The notes under the pieces are model-generated. The model searched no databases and had not been told where the DNA came from. It saw only the letters and a list, made by a program, of their open reading frames with translations. Shown piece after piece: positions 7,401 to 16,150 of a DNA stretch of 38,634 nucleotides. Origin of the DNA: CAZYVD01 sp964651045 (GTDB lineage: Bacteria; Zhuqueibacterota; QNDG01; DSAB01); the NCBI GenBank assembly GCA_964651045.1, contig CAZYVD010000020.1:1-38634 (forward strand). Direction: 5' to 3'. Each line of letters begins with the position of its first letter. Position 1 is the stretch's first letter. The position numbers were made by a program, and so were the translations under genes.

Positions 7401-8012
7401 ATGTCGCCGAGAGTGATTGACAGAGAAGAAAAAAGGCTACAGATCATTAAGGCAGCTATTAAAATCTTTGCCATGAAGGGTGTTGCCAAGACAAGGATGA
7501 GTGAGATTGCAGAACAGGCAGGGATTGGTAAGGGTACGATATATGAATATTTCAAGAGTAAAGATGAGATTGTATCAAGTGCCTTTTATTTCTTCATGGA
7601 TGAGTTGAATACAATAGTTGCAAAAAAGATATATAGAATATTTGATCCTGTGAAAAAGCTGGAATGCTTTTTTGATGCCTGGATTGAGGTGTTAGACAGC
7701 CCCCAGATGGAATTTATAGAAGTAATGGTAGATTTCTGGGCAGAAGGGATAAGATCAAAGGAGAGTGGAGATACATTTGACCTGGCAAAAATGTATAAAG
7801 AGTATCGCCTGATGGTGCAGAACCTTCTGGATGATTGTATAATGAGCAAGAGCAGCGATGATATGGATACACAGATCATGGCATCGATAATAATAGGGGC
7901 TCTGGATGGATTGATGATTCAGTGGATCGTGGATCGTGATGCTTATGATATAAAGGAGGCAACGAGGATATTTAAAGATATGTTTCTTAAGGGAGTGATA
8001 AAGGAGAGGTAG
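7401..8012 (+). CDS. TetR-family transcriptional repressor
   Basis: 203 residues. The N-terminal helix-turn-helix is typical: IIKAAIKIFAMKG, TRMSEIAEQAGIGKGTIYEYF and the K-S-K-D-E stretch (about residues 14-57). The C-terminal part is a helical ligand-binding and dimerisation domain with no recognisable ligand signature. An in-frame TTG at 7353 would lengthen it by 16 residues but lies across the promoter and operator; the ATG at 7401, preceded by AGAGGGG, is the sensible start. The gene is divergent from nothing and reads towards the LolA-like/barrel/RND genes. With one full operator at its own promoter and a similar one ahead of those genes, it is probably their repressor, released by a hydrophobic substrate of the exporter. 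Confidence 0.93.
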   Translation: MSPRVIDREEKRLQIIKAAIKIFAMKGVAKTRMSEIAEQAGIGKGTIYEYFKSKDEIVSSAFYFFMDELNTIVAKKIYRIFDPVKKLECFFDAWIEVLDSPQMEFIEVMVDFWAEGIRSKESGDTFDLAKMYKEYRLMVQNLLDDCIMSKSSDDMDTQIMASIIIGALDGLMIQWIVDRDAYDIKEATRIFKDMFLKGVIKER

Positions 8013-8029
8013 AAAAAATTCCAAGTAAT

Positions 8030-8049
8030 CTGACTCATCGGTCGGTTAT
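8030..8049. promoter_or_regulatory. Second TetR operator-like site
   Basis: Aligned with the operator at 7365-7384 this stretch matches at 14 of 20 positions. The right half CGGTCGGT is identical and the left TGAC is kept, while the left half-site core has drifted. It lies between tetR and the LolA-like gene, 17 bases before the preferred ATG at 8067, so a bound repressor could act as a roadblock or cover a local start. Functional binding is inferred. Confidence 0.5.
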
Positions 8050-8066
8050 AAAATGTGGAGGGTGTT

Positions 8067-8828
8067 ATGAAATTTAGTATAATAATGTTAATGGCAGCAG
8101 TGCTTTCGATTGGTTTGCTAAGTGGCGATGAGTTGACAGGTGATCAAATCATTAAAAGAGTCAACGACCTGTTAAACCCATATTCCTCTTATAGCAAAGC
8201 CAAACTAACTATTGTCACATCTTCAGGTAAGAGCCGTACCTTTGTATTTGAGTCGTGGAGTAAAAATCATGGAGAGAAGAATCTGATTCGTTACATTGAG
8301 CCGAGAAGAAGCAGAGGCCAGGCCACACTCATGTTAAACCATGCCGATGATATCTGGATGTATTTCCCGCGCACCAAGAGAGTTAGAAAGCTTGCCATTC
8401 ATGCCAAAAAACAAAAGATGGAGGGAAGCGATTTTTCATATGAAGACATGGGATCGGGTGATATTTTCATAAAAGATTTTGTTGCAAAGAGACTGGGCGA
8501 TGAAAAGGCAGAAGGACAGATGTGCTACAAACTCGAACTGATTAGAAAATCAAATTCTGATGTATCATATTCCAAGATTATTTTATGGGTGAGGAAGGTC
8601 GACTTTTGTCCTCTAATTATCGATTATTATAAACAAGACAATCCTGATATTGTTGAAAAGCGTCTCGTTATGAGTAATATTAAATTAATTCAGAACGTAC
8701 CAACTGCAATGAAGATGATCATGTACAACATGCTTGATAACACTAAAACAGAAATGGAGTTTTTAGATGTTAAATACAATCTTGAACTTGAGGATAATAT
8801 CTTCACAGAACGGGGATTGAGAAGATGA
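8067..8828 (+). CDS. LolA-like outer membrane lipoprotein-sorting family protein
   Basis: 253 residues with a signal peptide (residues 1 to about 19), so periplasmic. The body is the LolA-like half-barrel domain that accompanies MMPL/RND exporters; hallmark stretches are DDIWMYFPRTKRVRKL, then MEGSDFSYEDM with the following GD, and a C-terminal strand ending NIFTERGLRR. Family members bind acyl chains and carry lipid-like cargo across the periplasm. A GTG at 8055 is in frame, but the ATG at 8067 has GGAGGG (8057-8062) just ahead and begins the signal peptide. Its stop overlaps the next ATG (ATGA), and the RND exporter follows that gene. I infer a periplasmic carrier for the exporter rather than the housekeeping LolA. 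Confidence 0.88.
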   Translation: MKFSIIMLMAAVLSIGLLSGDELTGDQIIKRVNDLLNPYSSYSKAKLTIVTSSGKSRTFVFESWSKNHGEKNLIRYIEPRRSRGQATLMLNHADDIWMYFPRTKRVRKLAIHAKKQKMEGSDFSYEDMGSGDIFIKDFVAKRLGDEKAEGQMCYKLELIRKSNSDVSYSKIILWVRKVDFCPLIIDYYKQDNPDIVEKRLVMSNIKLIQNVPTAMKMIMYNMLDNTKTEMEFLDVKYNLELEDNIFTERGLRR

Positions 8829-10033
8829 AGCTATGGCGAGTAGTTATTTTTACATTAGCAGCAGCCCCGATCGTGAGTGGGGAGAAAAAGGTCGATATTT
8901 TTGGATATTTTGAGTCACAACTGATGGGTGCCAGGATTAGAGAAAGTTTCATTCAACTTCATTCGAATAAATTGAGAGTTGATCTTGAGGCAAGGCTGTC
9001 GGAAAATGTCAAGTTTGGGGCAAATTTTGACTACATAACATATCACGGCAAGACTCGGTGGAACATATTGGAATTTCTGCCAAAATCTGTTGCAAAGGAG
9101 GCGTGTAAGTTTAACCTCTTTGGGGTGGAGATAAATCCATATGTGATGGAATTCAGGGACAAAAGCTTTCTTGATAATGGTTATCTAAGACTGAGTTTGA
9201 AATATTTTGATATAACTGTAGGAAAACAGCAGATATCACTCGGTACAGGATATGCCTGGAATCCGGTTGATATTTTTAATACAAAGGATCTCCTCGACCC
9301 TACATATGAACAGCCGGGCCATGATGCTGTTCGGCTTGATTTGCCTCTTGGATCCGGTTATTCTATAACCGCTCTATGTACTCCTGAAGATGAGTTTAAA
9401 AATTTTGGCGGTCTGGTTCAACTTAAGGGTTATGTATCCCACTTTGACATCATGATAATAGCAGGTCAAAAGCTGTGGAACTTTCATGATTACACAAAGT
9501 TCAATCAGGATTTTTTCAATCCAGGTTTTCAGTGTATTAGTCAGAGACGCACAATTGTTGGTTTCAGCACGGCTGGCGAGCTGTTTGGTCTTGGTCTGTG
9601 GTCAGAATATGGATATAACAGAATGGAGATTTCAGAGGATTTCCAGGAGTTAGTAGTTGGAATTGACTATACATTTGATTTTCAGACATATATGATGATC
9701 GAATATTATAGAAATACTCTCGGTAAGAGCGACTGCAGGAACTATTCTTTGAATGATTGGATGCGCTTTTTGGCTTCAGAGCAAAAAGCCATAGCAAGGG
9801 ATCAGGTATATTTTTTCATGCAACATCCAGTGAGTGAGTTTCTGAATGTTGGTTTGTCAACAATATATGTGATATCCGATAACAGTATGGCGATAATTCC
9901 GACTATGATTTATAATATTTATCAGAATGTAGATATTACAGCATATCTCAATTTCTATTTCGGAAGAGAGTGTGCAGCATTCAATAAGAATTTTGGAAAT
10001 GGCGGTATGATAAGAGCAAGAGTCTATTTTTAA
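8825..10033 (+). CDS. Predicted outer-membrane beta-barrel protein of an RND export system
   Basis: 402 residues with a signal peptide (about 1-19, cleavage near VSG-EK). The rest is a run of amphipathic strands with frequent aromatic residues and an ending in ...RARVYF, the terminal aromatic expected for insertion by the BAM machinery. It contains a G-K-Q-x-I-S-L-G-T-G-Y-A-W-N-P segment reminiscent of DUF1302-like or alginate-export-like barrels, but I cannot assign a family firmly. Four-base overlap with the LolA-like gene, and the RND exporter begins 37 bases after its stop. It is likely the outer-membrane partner or receiving pore of this system. Confidence 0.75.
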   Translation: MKLWRVVIFTLAAAPIVSGEKKVDIFGYFESQLMGARIRESFIQLHSNKLRVDLEARLSENVKFGANFDYITYHGKTRWNILEFLPKSVAKEACKFNLFGVEINPYVMEFRDKSFLDNGYLRLSLKYFDITVGKQQISLGTGYAWNPVDIFNTKDLLDPTYEQPGHDAVRLDLPLGSGYSITALCTPEDEFKNFGGLVQLKGYVSHFDIMIIAGQKLWNFHDYTKFNQDFFNPGFQCISQRRTIVGFSTAGELFGLGLWSEYGYNRMEISEDFQELVVGIDYTFDFQTYMMIEYYRNTLGKSDCRNYSLNDWMRFLASEQKAIARDQVYFFMQHPVSEFLNVGLSTIYVISDNSMAIIPTMIYNIYQNVDITAYLNFYFGRECAAFNKNFGNGGMIRARVYF

Positions 10034-10070
10034 ATGTTTTGACAAGTGATTTAAATTTGGAGATGAAACC

Positions 10071-12833
10071 ATGCGTGATCGAATATTAAAGAGTTTAGCC
10101 AGATACCATGCTTTGCATCCCTATCGCATGTTGATTGTTGTTTGCATCATAACGGTTGTTTTAGGATTTTTGGCCACAAGACTTTCAGTAACAATGCAGT
10201 GGTCAGATCTTCTTCCTGCAGGCGATAAAAGGACTATCGAGTTTAACAGAGTGATTGAAGAGTTCAAGTCTGCGACAAACATTACGATAGTTGTACAGGG
10301 CCCGGAGAAGAGAATAAAGGAGTTTGCAGATGAGCTTGCCCCTCGTCTTGTTGCTGCAGAAATTACTAGCGGTGATACGGTCAGGAAATTGATTCAGAGA
10401 GTTGATTATAAAATGGAAGTAGATTTCATGAAGAGACACGGGTTGATGTTGATAAAGGCGGATGATTTAAAAAATATGAAGGAGATATTCACCAATCCAA
10501 ACCTTACAGATTTGATAAAAAATATAAACGACTCAATGGAGAAGGAATATGTTGGCAGAAGCGAATCGATATCGACTCGGGAAAAGGAGGATCGTGCCTT
10601 TACATTTTTAGATGGAATAGAGCATCTGGTTCGAACAATGAACTATGCTGCTGAGGGGAAAAATGTATCGGGCGATGATGCAAAGGAGGCAGTTGAAAGG
10701 CTGGTAATTGGTGAACCATATTTTCTCTCATATGATAAAACTACTCTTGTTCTAAATGCTGTTCCAACCTTTCCAATAACCGATATTGATCTTGTTGTGA
10801 GAGGAACAGAAAAGATAGAGAAGATTGTTGATGAGCTATGTAATGAGTATCCAGATGTAAATGCAGGAGTCACAGGAATGATGGCCGTTTCACATGATGA
10901 GATAGTCTATTCGGAGAAGAGTCTTGGATATACAAGTGTAATTGCAGCAGTTGCGATTCTGATATTGCTGATATTTTCGCTCAGGATGTGGGTGGCTCCG
11001 ATCTTTGCAATGATAAATCTATTGATTGGAATACTCTGGGCTGTTGGAGTGACTGCCGTGGTTGTGGGAAAGCTAAATATAATGACTCAGATGATGTCTG
11101 TTGTTCTTCTTGGTCTTGGTATAGATTTTTCGATACACCTGATTTCAGGATTCACAGAGAGGAGGGCTGCCGGCCTGAGCATAGTCAATGCAATGGAGGA
11201 GACCTTTCTCATCAGTGGTAAGGGAGTTGTTACAGGAGCGCTGACCACTGCTTTTGCATTCCTTACAATGATTATTTCGAGTTCCAGAGGTATGAAGGAA
11301 ATGGGCATTGTTACTGGAATGGGCCTTGTTGCAGTTCTCTTTGCTTCTTTTCTTGTTCTGCCAATATTTTTAGTTTTTCGTGAACGCAGGATCGATCGAA
11401 AGAGAGAGAGGAAGGGAGAACTAAAATTCATACAGAGAGATATATCTTTTAAATTTCTCGGCATCACAGGGGAGTGGCTGAGTAAACATTACGTTTTTAC
11501 CATAGTTTGTTCTATTGTTTTATCTGTTTTTTTCGCATGGCATGGTTTCAGGATTACGTTTGATCAAAACTATATGAATATTGAGCCAAAGGGACTTGAG
11601 TCGATAGCTCTGCAGGACACTGTAATCGAGAAGTTTGATCTCAGCACAAATTATGCTCTTGTCTCTGCCAGTAGTATTGAGGAGTCCCGGTCCATAGCAG
11701 AGACTTATAGGAAAATGGGCTCTGTTGCAATGGCAGAGGATATATCGCAGTATATTCCTTCAGAGAAAGAACAGAAGAGCAGGAGCATATATATAAGAGA
11801 GATATCAAGGAGAGTGAAAGCATCTAAGGTAAGAGATAGTTTTCAGATGGATGAGCTGACATCATTCAGAGAGCAGATCGAACGTCTCAGGATGAATATA
11901 ATGGAGTTACAGGATATGGCATTCCTGGGTGGTCAGGACAGGGTGGATAATAAGTGCAAGAGGATAGTAGGAGATCCTGATAATCCAGAAGAGCCAGATT
12001 TGATGCAGAATTTTTTAAAAACACTGGAATCGAACAGGAGAATAGCCGTTAAAGGGCTTTCGAGATTTCAGAGACAATTTGGTGCAAACTTTAAAGAGAT
12101 CGTATCGGGGATGTGTTCAACCAGGCCAATTAAATTCGAAGAGCTGCCTGAGTCAATAGTCGATAGATTCTGCAACAGGGACAGAGATCTATTTCTTGTG
12201 ACTGTATATGCTTCTGGCAGTTTATGGAAAGATGCAGCATTTCTGCACAGATTCTCAAGAGACCTGGAGAGTGTAAGTGAAAGAGCAACAGGCATGGCAC
12301 CTGTATTTTGTGCCCTTTTAGACATTATAGGAAGGGATGGGAGGAATGCGATGATTCTGACTCTGATCATAGTATTTTTGCTGCTCTGGCTCGATTTCAG
12401 GAAGGTCAGATATGGATTGATTGCGATGATACCATTGGCGGTTGGTGTGCTGTGGATGATAGGTTTGATGAAATTGACTTCTCAGCAGTTTACAGTGATG
12501 AATGTCATGGGACTTCCTATGATCATAGGAATTGGTATAGACGATGGTGTGCATATAGTGCATCGATGGATTGCAGAGGGGAGAGGGAAGGTAAGAGTAG
12601 TTTTTGCCAGTACTGGAAAGGCAATCCTCCTTACGACTCTGACGACAATGCTTGCATTTGGCTCTTTGGTTTTTTCGATATGGAGAGGATTTGCTCAGCT
12701 CGGTGGAGCACTATTTGTAGGCGTTGGTGGATGCTTTTTAACAACAGTCATAATCCTTGCCGGAATAATTGGTCTGAATGAAAGAAAAAGTAAAGATGAG
12801 TACTTTGGGGGTACTAAGAACCTTAAATTGTAA
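10071..12833 (+). CDS. RND superfamily exporter, HAE3/MMPL type
   Basis: 920 residues with the two-fold RND layout: a transmembrane helix near residues 18-37, a periplasmic domain, a cluster of helices at about 285-440, a second such set beginning near 465, a second large periplasmic domain with a helical insertion (about 560-650), and the final helix cluster from about 760 to 905. The conserved fourth-helix motifs are present in both halves: GLGIDFSIHLI (near 347) and GIGIDDGVHIVHRW (near 820), whose acidic residues relay protons. HAE3-type pumps move lipids, hopanoids or other hydrophobic molecules to the outer envelope. It is last in the operon after a LolA-like carrier and a barrel. GGAG lies nine bases before the ATG. 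Substrate unknown. Confidence 0.92.
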   Translation: MRDRILKSLARYHALHPYRMLIVVCIITVVLGFLATRLSVTMQWSDLLPAGDKRTIEFNRVIEEFKSATNITIVVQGPEKRIKEFADELAPRLVAAEITSGDTVRKLIQRVDYKMEVDFMKRHGLMLIKADDLKNMKEIFTNPNLTDLIKNINDSMEKEYVGRSESISTREKEDRAFTFLDGIEHLVRTMNYAAEGKNVSGDDAKEAVERLVIGEPYFLSYDKTTLVLNAVPTFPITDIDLVVRGTEKIEKIVDELCNEYPDVNAGVTGMMAVSHDEIVYSEKSLGYTSVIAAVAILILLIFSLRMWVAPIFAMINLLIGILWAVGVTAVVVGKLNIMTQMMSVVLLGLGIDFSIHLISGFTERRAAGLSIVNAMEETFLISGKGVVTGALTTAFAFLTMIISSSRGMKEMGIVTGMGLVAVLFASFLVLPIFLVFRERRIDRKRERKGELKFIQRDISFKFLGITGEWLSKHYVFTIVCSIVLSVFFAWHGFRITFDQNYMNIEPKGLESIALQDTVIEKFDLSTNYALVSASSIEESRSIAETYRKMGSVAMAEDISQYIPSEKEQKSRSIYIREISRRVKASKVRDSFQMDELTSFREQIERLRMNIMELQDMAFLGGQDRVDNKCKRIVGDPDNPEEPDLMQNFLKTLESNRRIAVKGLSRFQRQFGANFKEIVSGMCSTRPIKFEELPESIVDRFCNRDRDLFLVTVYASGSLWKDAAFLHRFSRDLESVSERATGMAPVFCALLDIIGRDGRNAMILTLIIVFLLLWLDFRKVRYGLIAMIPLAVGVLWMIGLMKLTSQQFTVMNVMGLPMIIGIGIDDGVHIVHRWIAEGRGKVRVVFASTGKAILLTTLTTMLAFGSLVFSIWRGFAQLGGALFVGVGGCFLTTVIILAGIIGLNERKSKDEYFGGTKNLKL

Positions 12834-12866
12834 TTATGGATAATTCTATTGGGCTGCTGTTTTTTT

Positions 12867-13988
12867 CTATCCCACTCTTCTTGCGAGCCAACTCAGCTTT
12901 TGGGTTATTGCTCCCTCTGGGCATGATTCATTGCAGCAGAGGCAGTTGATGCAAATTTTATAGTTCACAACTGGCCGATCGTTTACCATTTTTATTGCAC
13001 CAACAGGACAACTGTTAAAGCAAATCTTGCATCCAGTACACTTCTGATGATCAATCTCTGGCCGTACCCATAAAAATTTGCTTCCCCAGCGGATAAGGGA
13101 TTGAGGTATCATTCTGATGATGCGGTTAGATGGGAGCTCAAAATCTTTTATCACGACATCTTCAAGAGATTCACCAACTATCTGAATTTTTTCAATATCT
13201 GTTTCTCCCACTTTGCGTTCTTTTGCAAGCCTGATCACATCTATTTCATTTTCTTTAAAACCCATAATTTGACTGGCAACCACATCCAGGGCAATACCAT
13301 CGCTGCTTGCGAGAATAAGACCTACCATCCTGCGTTTTCCAGTAGCTGGGCCGTTTCCCTCCATTCCAAGGATCGCATCCATCAGGTGCAGTCTGTGATT
13401 GATGCATGAATAGATGTCTAAGAGGATGCGGCTGAAATTATCCGGATGCGGATATTTTTTATGAAAGTTGCCTTTTTGGAATCCGGGTAGTGTACCGAAG
13501 AGATTCTTTACTGCTCCTGTATATAGAGTAAATCCATGGGTCTTGAATTTTGGTATATTGATTATACCATCTGCCTCTATTACACTTTTGGCAAAGTAGA
13601 ATCTTTCGTTGCCTATTTGCTGGAGGTGTGTGCCGCTCGATTCAAAGTTTATCAGCCTTACAGATTTTCTCTTTGCGAGTTCGCCAAATCCTGTTCTCTC
13701 CCAGCATCTTTTTACACCCTTTACGGCCCCGGATGGACTGTCGCCCATCCAGACTTCGGCCCCGGCATCGCGGACCTCATCTATCATTGCTTCCAATACA
13801 GCAGGATGTGTTGTAACACCCTTTTTGGGTTCTCTGGCACTCAACATGTTTGGTTTAAGGAGAATTCTTTCCCCTCTATTTACGAAACTTTTGATTCCTC
13901 CTAAAAGCTCGATTGCCTCATGTACGGCCTTTGAGACCCTTTTGGTTTCGTAATTCTCACATCTTATGATTGCAACCCTTACAGCCAT
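12867..13988 (-). CDS. DUF362 domain protein with C-terminal 2[4Fe-4S] ferredoxin module
   Basis: 373 residues. The N-terminal 300 residues are a DUF362 domain (KPNMLSAREPKKGVTTHP, GDSPSG and KFKTHGFTLYTGAVKNLFG are characteristic stretches). The C-terminus carries two iron-sulfur sets, CTGCKICFNSCP and CINCLCCNESCP. DUF362-ferredoxin fusions are widespread, but their reaction is not established to my knowledge. A longer in-frame start exists at 14033, inside dprA; the ATG at 13988, two bases after the dprA stop and preceded by AAGGAA, is better. It is the last gene of the obg-dprA transcript and converges with the RND gene with about 30 bases between. Confidence 0.88.
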   Translation of the reverse strand: MAVRVAIIRCENYETKRVSKAVHEAIELLGGIKSFVNRGERILLKPNMLSAREPKKGVTTHPAVLEAMIDEVRDAGAEVWMGDSPSGAVKGVKRCWERTGFGELAKRKSVRLINFESSGTHLQQIGNERFYFAKSVIEADGIINIPKFKTHGFTLYTGAVKNLFGTLPGFQKGNFHKKYPHPDNFSRILLDIYSCINHRLHLMDAILGMEGNGPATGKRRMVGLILASSDGIALDVVASQIMGFKENEIDVIRLAKERKVGETDIEKIQIVGESLEDVVIKDFELPSNRIIRMIPQSLIRWGSKFLWVRPEIDHQKCTGCKICFNSCPVGAIKMVNDRPVVNYKICINCLCCNESCPEGAITQKLSWLARRVG

Positions 13989-13990
13989 TT

Positions 13991-15085
13991 TTATTTCCTT
14001 AGAAAAATCATTCCAGCGAATTGTTTGACACAATTTTTAAGTTCCATGGACAACAGAAGAGAGGATGCTTCACTGGTGTTGATTCCTGCTTCTCTGGCTA
14101 TTATATCTATATGTTTTGGCTCATCACTCGATAGTATTTCCCATATTCTCTTTTCGAGCGGATTTAACACTTTTTCAGGATCTATCTGGGATTTAAGATT
14201 TCCTGCCTTAGATCTCCATTCTGGAATCTCTGAAAATATGTCTTCAACTCTTTCGACGAGCCTTGCGCCCTCTTTAATCAGCCTGTGAGTACCCCTGCTT
14301 TTTGTACTATTAATTCTGCCGGGTATGGCAAAGACCTCTCTTCCCTGTTCGAGTGCGTTGTAGGCCGTGATTAGAGCACCACTCTTTTCTCCGGCCTCAA
14401 CAACCAGAGTTCCAAGTGCAAGGCCGCTGATTATCCGATTACGACGTGGGAAGTGTGCTGGTTCGGGTTGTGAAGAAATTGCAAACTCGGATATCACACA
14501 TCCAGAATCGGCGATTTTCAGGTAGAGGTTTCTGTTCTCGGGTGGATAGATTATGTCGATTCCAGAGCCAAGCACTGCTATTGTCCTTCCACCGTTTTGC
14601 AGGCTTGCTTGGTGTGCTATTGAATCAATGCCTCTTGCCATTCCGCTTACCACAGTAATGTTATGATTAACAAGACCCTCACAGATTTGTTCTGTAACCA
14701 TTCTTCCATAATTTGTTGGTGAGCGAGTACCTACTACAGCAATTGAGTTGTTGTCTTTTTTATTAAGATTTCCCTTGAGATACAAAATTACCGGTGGATC
14801 ATATATTTTTCTGAGAGACTCTGGATATCCCTCGTCCCAGTAAGATATTATTTTTACTCCATACTTTTCTGCCAGTGCGATCTGTTTTTCGGCATATTGA
14901 GGATCGGTCTCTTTTTTTATTTTCCATGCGGTCTTCTCGTCTATATTCTTTACTCTGCACAGATCCGATATATCTGCTTTCAGAACCGCTTCTGCGCTTC
15001 CAAAATGGCTGATGAGACTTTTTATCCTTCTGGGGCCTACCCCCGATACTGTTTGAAGTGATAGAAGATGTAATAGGTCATTCAT
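13991..15085 (-). CDS. dprA: DNA-processing protein DprA
   Basis: 364 residues. DprA loads RecA onto incoming single-stranded DNA during natural transformation. An N-terminal helix-hairpin-helix region (VSGVGPRRIKSLI) leads into the Rossmann-like DprA domain with VVGTRSPTNYGRM, SGMARGIDSIAHQASL, GSGIDIIYPPENRNLY, PRRNRIISGLALGTLVVEA and GALITAYNALEQGREVFAIPG. A winged-helix domain (about residues 295-364) closes the protein, as in the full-length family. A GTG at 15094 is also in frame; the ATG at 15085 overlaps the obg stop by eight bases and is preferred. Together with the restriction island it bears on how foreign DNA is handled, but no other competence gene is in the window. Confidence 0.95.
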   Translation of the reverse strand: MNDLLHLLSLQTVSGVGPRRIKSLISHFGSAEAVLKADISDLCRVKNIDEKTAWKIKKETDPQYAEKQIALAEKYGVKIISYWDEGYPESLRKIYDPPVILYLKGNLNKKDNNSIAVVGTRSPTNYGRMVTEQICEGLVNHNITVVSGMARGIDSIAHQASLQNGGRTIAVLGSGIDIIYPPENRNLYLKIADSGCVISEFAISSQPEPAHFPRRNRIISGLALGTLVVEAGEKSGALITAYNALEQGREVFAIPGRINSTKSRGTHRLIKEGARLVERVEDIFSEIPEWRSKAGNLKSQIDPEKVLNPLEKRIWEILSSDEPKHIDIIAREAGINTSEASSLLLSMELKNCVKQFAGMIFLRK

Positions 15086-16070
15086 CTTTCTCACCAGATA
15101 GTTCTTTACAGATTTCGTTTATAAGTTCTTTAATGCCCTCTCTTGTAACAGATGAGTATGGAATACACTTTTTCCCATCGATTGATAGAGGAAGATTTTT
15201 GATATCAGCACTGTTGAGAAGATCTGTCTTTGACAGGGCTATGATACGTTTTTTCTGCATTAAAGATATGTCATATGCTTCAAGTTCCCTTATAACTTTC
15301 TTGTAATCTCGAATGATCTGTTCTGATACAGACTCTATGATCAATACCAATATTTTTGTTCTCTCAATATGGCGAAGAAATCGATCTCCTAAGCCCTTTC
15401 CCATGTGTGCTCCTTCGATTAGTCCTGGTATGTCTGCTACCACAAAACTGCTGTATTCTCCATACCTTACGATTCCAAGATTTGGAGCCAGTGTAGTAAA
15501 GGGATAGTCTGCGATCTTTGGCCTTGCAGAGGATATTGTTGAGATTAGGGTCGATTTACCGCTATTCGGCAGGCCTACAAGGCCTACATCTGCAAGGAGT
15601 TTAAGCTCCAATCGGAGGTTGCGCCTCTGGCCATCTTTCCCCCTTTCTGCAAAGTCTGGTGTCTGGCGTGTGGAGGTTGCAAACCTTGCATTCCCTTTTC
15701 CTCCCTTTCCTCCCTTTGCAGCAACGAACAGTTGTCCTGGATGAATAAGGTCTGCGAGCAGTTTATCGCTTTTGTCTTCATATACCACTGTTCCTGCAGG
15801 AACATCGATAAAGACCGACTTACCCCTCTCACCGTTCATTTTTTTCCCCTTGCCGCCTCTGCCGTTTCCTGCTAAATATTTTTTTTTGTACCTGATGTCT
15901 GAGAGTGTAGATAATGAGGGATTTACTCTTAAAATTACATCACCGCCATCGCCCCCATCACCACCATCGGGGCCACCCTTTGGTATATATTTCTCTCTGC
16001 GGAAACTCACACATCCATTTCCACCCTTTCCACTCGCAACAGTAATATATGCCTCGTCAATGAAATTCAT
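15078..16070 (-). CDS. obg: GTPase Obg/CgtA
   Basis: 330 residues, normal length for a short-tailed Obg. The glycine-rich Obg fold fills residues 1-158 (GKGGNGCVSFRREKYIPKGG, then repeated GGDGGDGGD). The G domain follows: G1 GLPNSGKS at 166-173, a TT switch near 192, G3 DIPG at 213-216, G4 SKTD at 280-283 where NKxD is usual, and G5 SSV near 306. Obg acts in 50S ribosome assembly and stress control. A longer in-frame start at 16118 would lie inside the terminator of the tonB operon, so the ATG at 16070, which begins the canonical M-x-F-I-D-E start of Obg, is correct. It overlaps dprA. Confidence 0.96.
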   Translation of the reverse strand: MNFIDEAYITVASGKGGNGCVSFRREKYIPKGGPDGGDGGDGGDVILRVNPSLSTLSDIRYKKKYLAGNGRGGKGKKMNGERGKSVFIDVPAGTVVYEDKSDKLLADLIHPGQLFVAAKGGKGGKGNARFATSTRQTPDFAERGKDGQRRNLRLELKLLADVGLVGLPNSGKSTLISTISSARPKIADYPFTTLAPNLGIVRYGEYSSFVVADIPGLIEGAHMGKGLGDRFLRHIERTKILVLIIESVSEQIIRDYKKVIRELEAYDISLMQKKRIIALSKTDLLNSADIKNLPLSIDGKKCIPYSSVTREGIKELINEICKELSGEKDE

Positions 16071-16091
16071 CTTGATATGCTTTAGATAGAT

Positions 16092-16124
16092 AAAAAAAAG
16101 AGGCAGTGAATATCTCACCGCCTC
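16092..16124 (-). terminator. Intrinsic terminator of the exb-tonB operon
   Basis: On the minus strand GAGGCGGTGA (complement of 16115-16124) pairs with TCACTGCCTC (complement of 16100-16109) with one mismatch, around the loop 16110-16114, and is followed by eight T (complement of 16092-16099). A textbook terminator, 26 bases after the tonB stop. Obg starts only 21 bases after the T run. Confidence 0.9.
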
Positions 16125-16150
16125 GGCTTCCCTTTTACATAGTTAATTAA

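Noticed and set aside
16071..16118. N-terminal extension of Obg from 16118
   Set aside because: The extension is encoded by the terminator hairpin of the tonB operon, and Obg proteins start at M-x-F-I-D.
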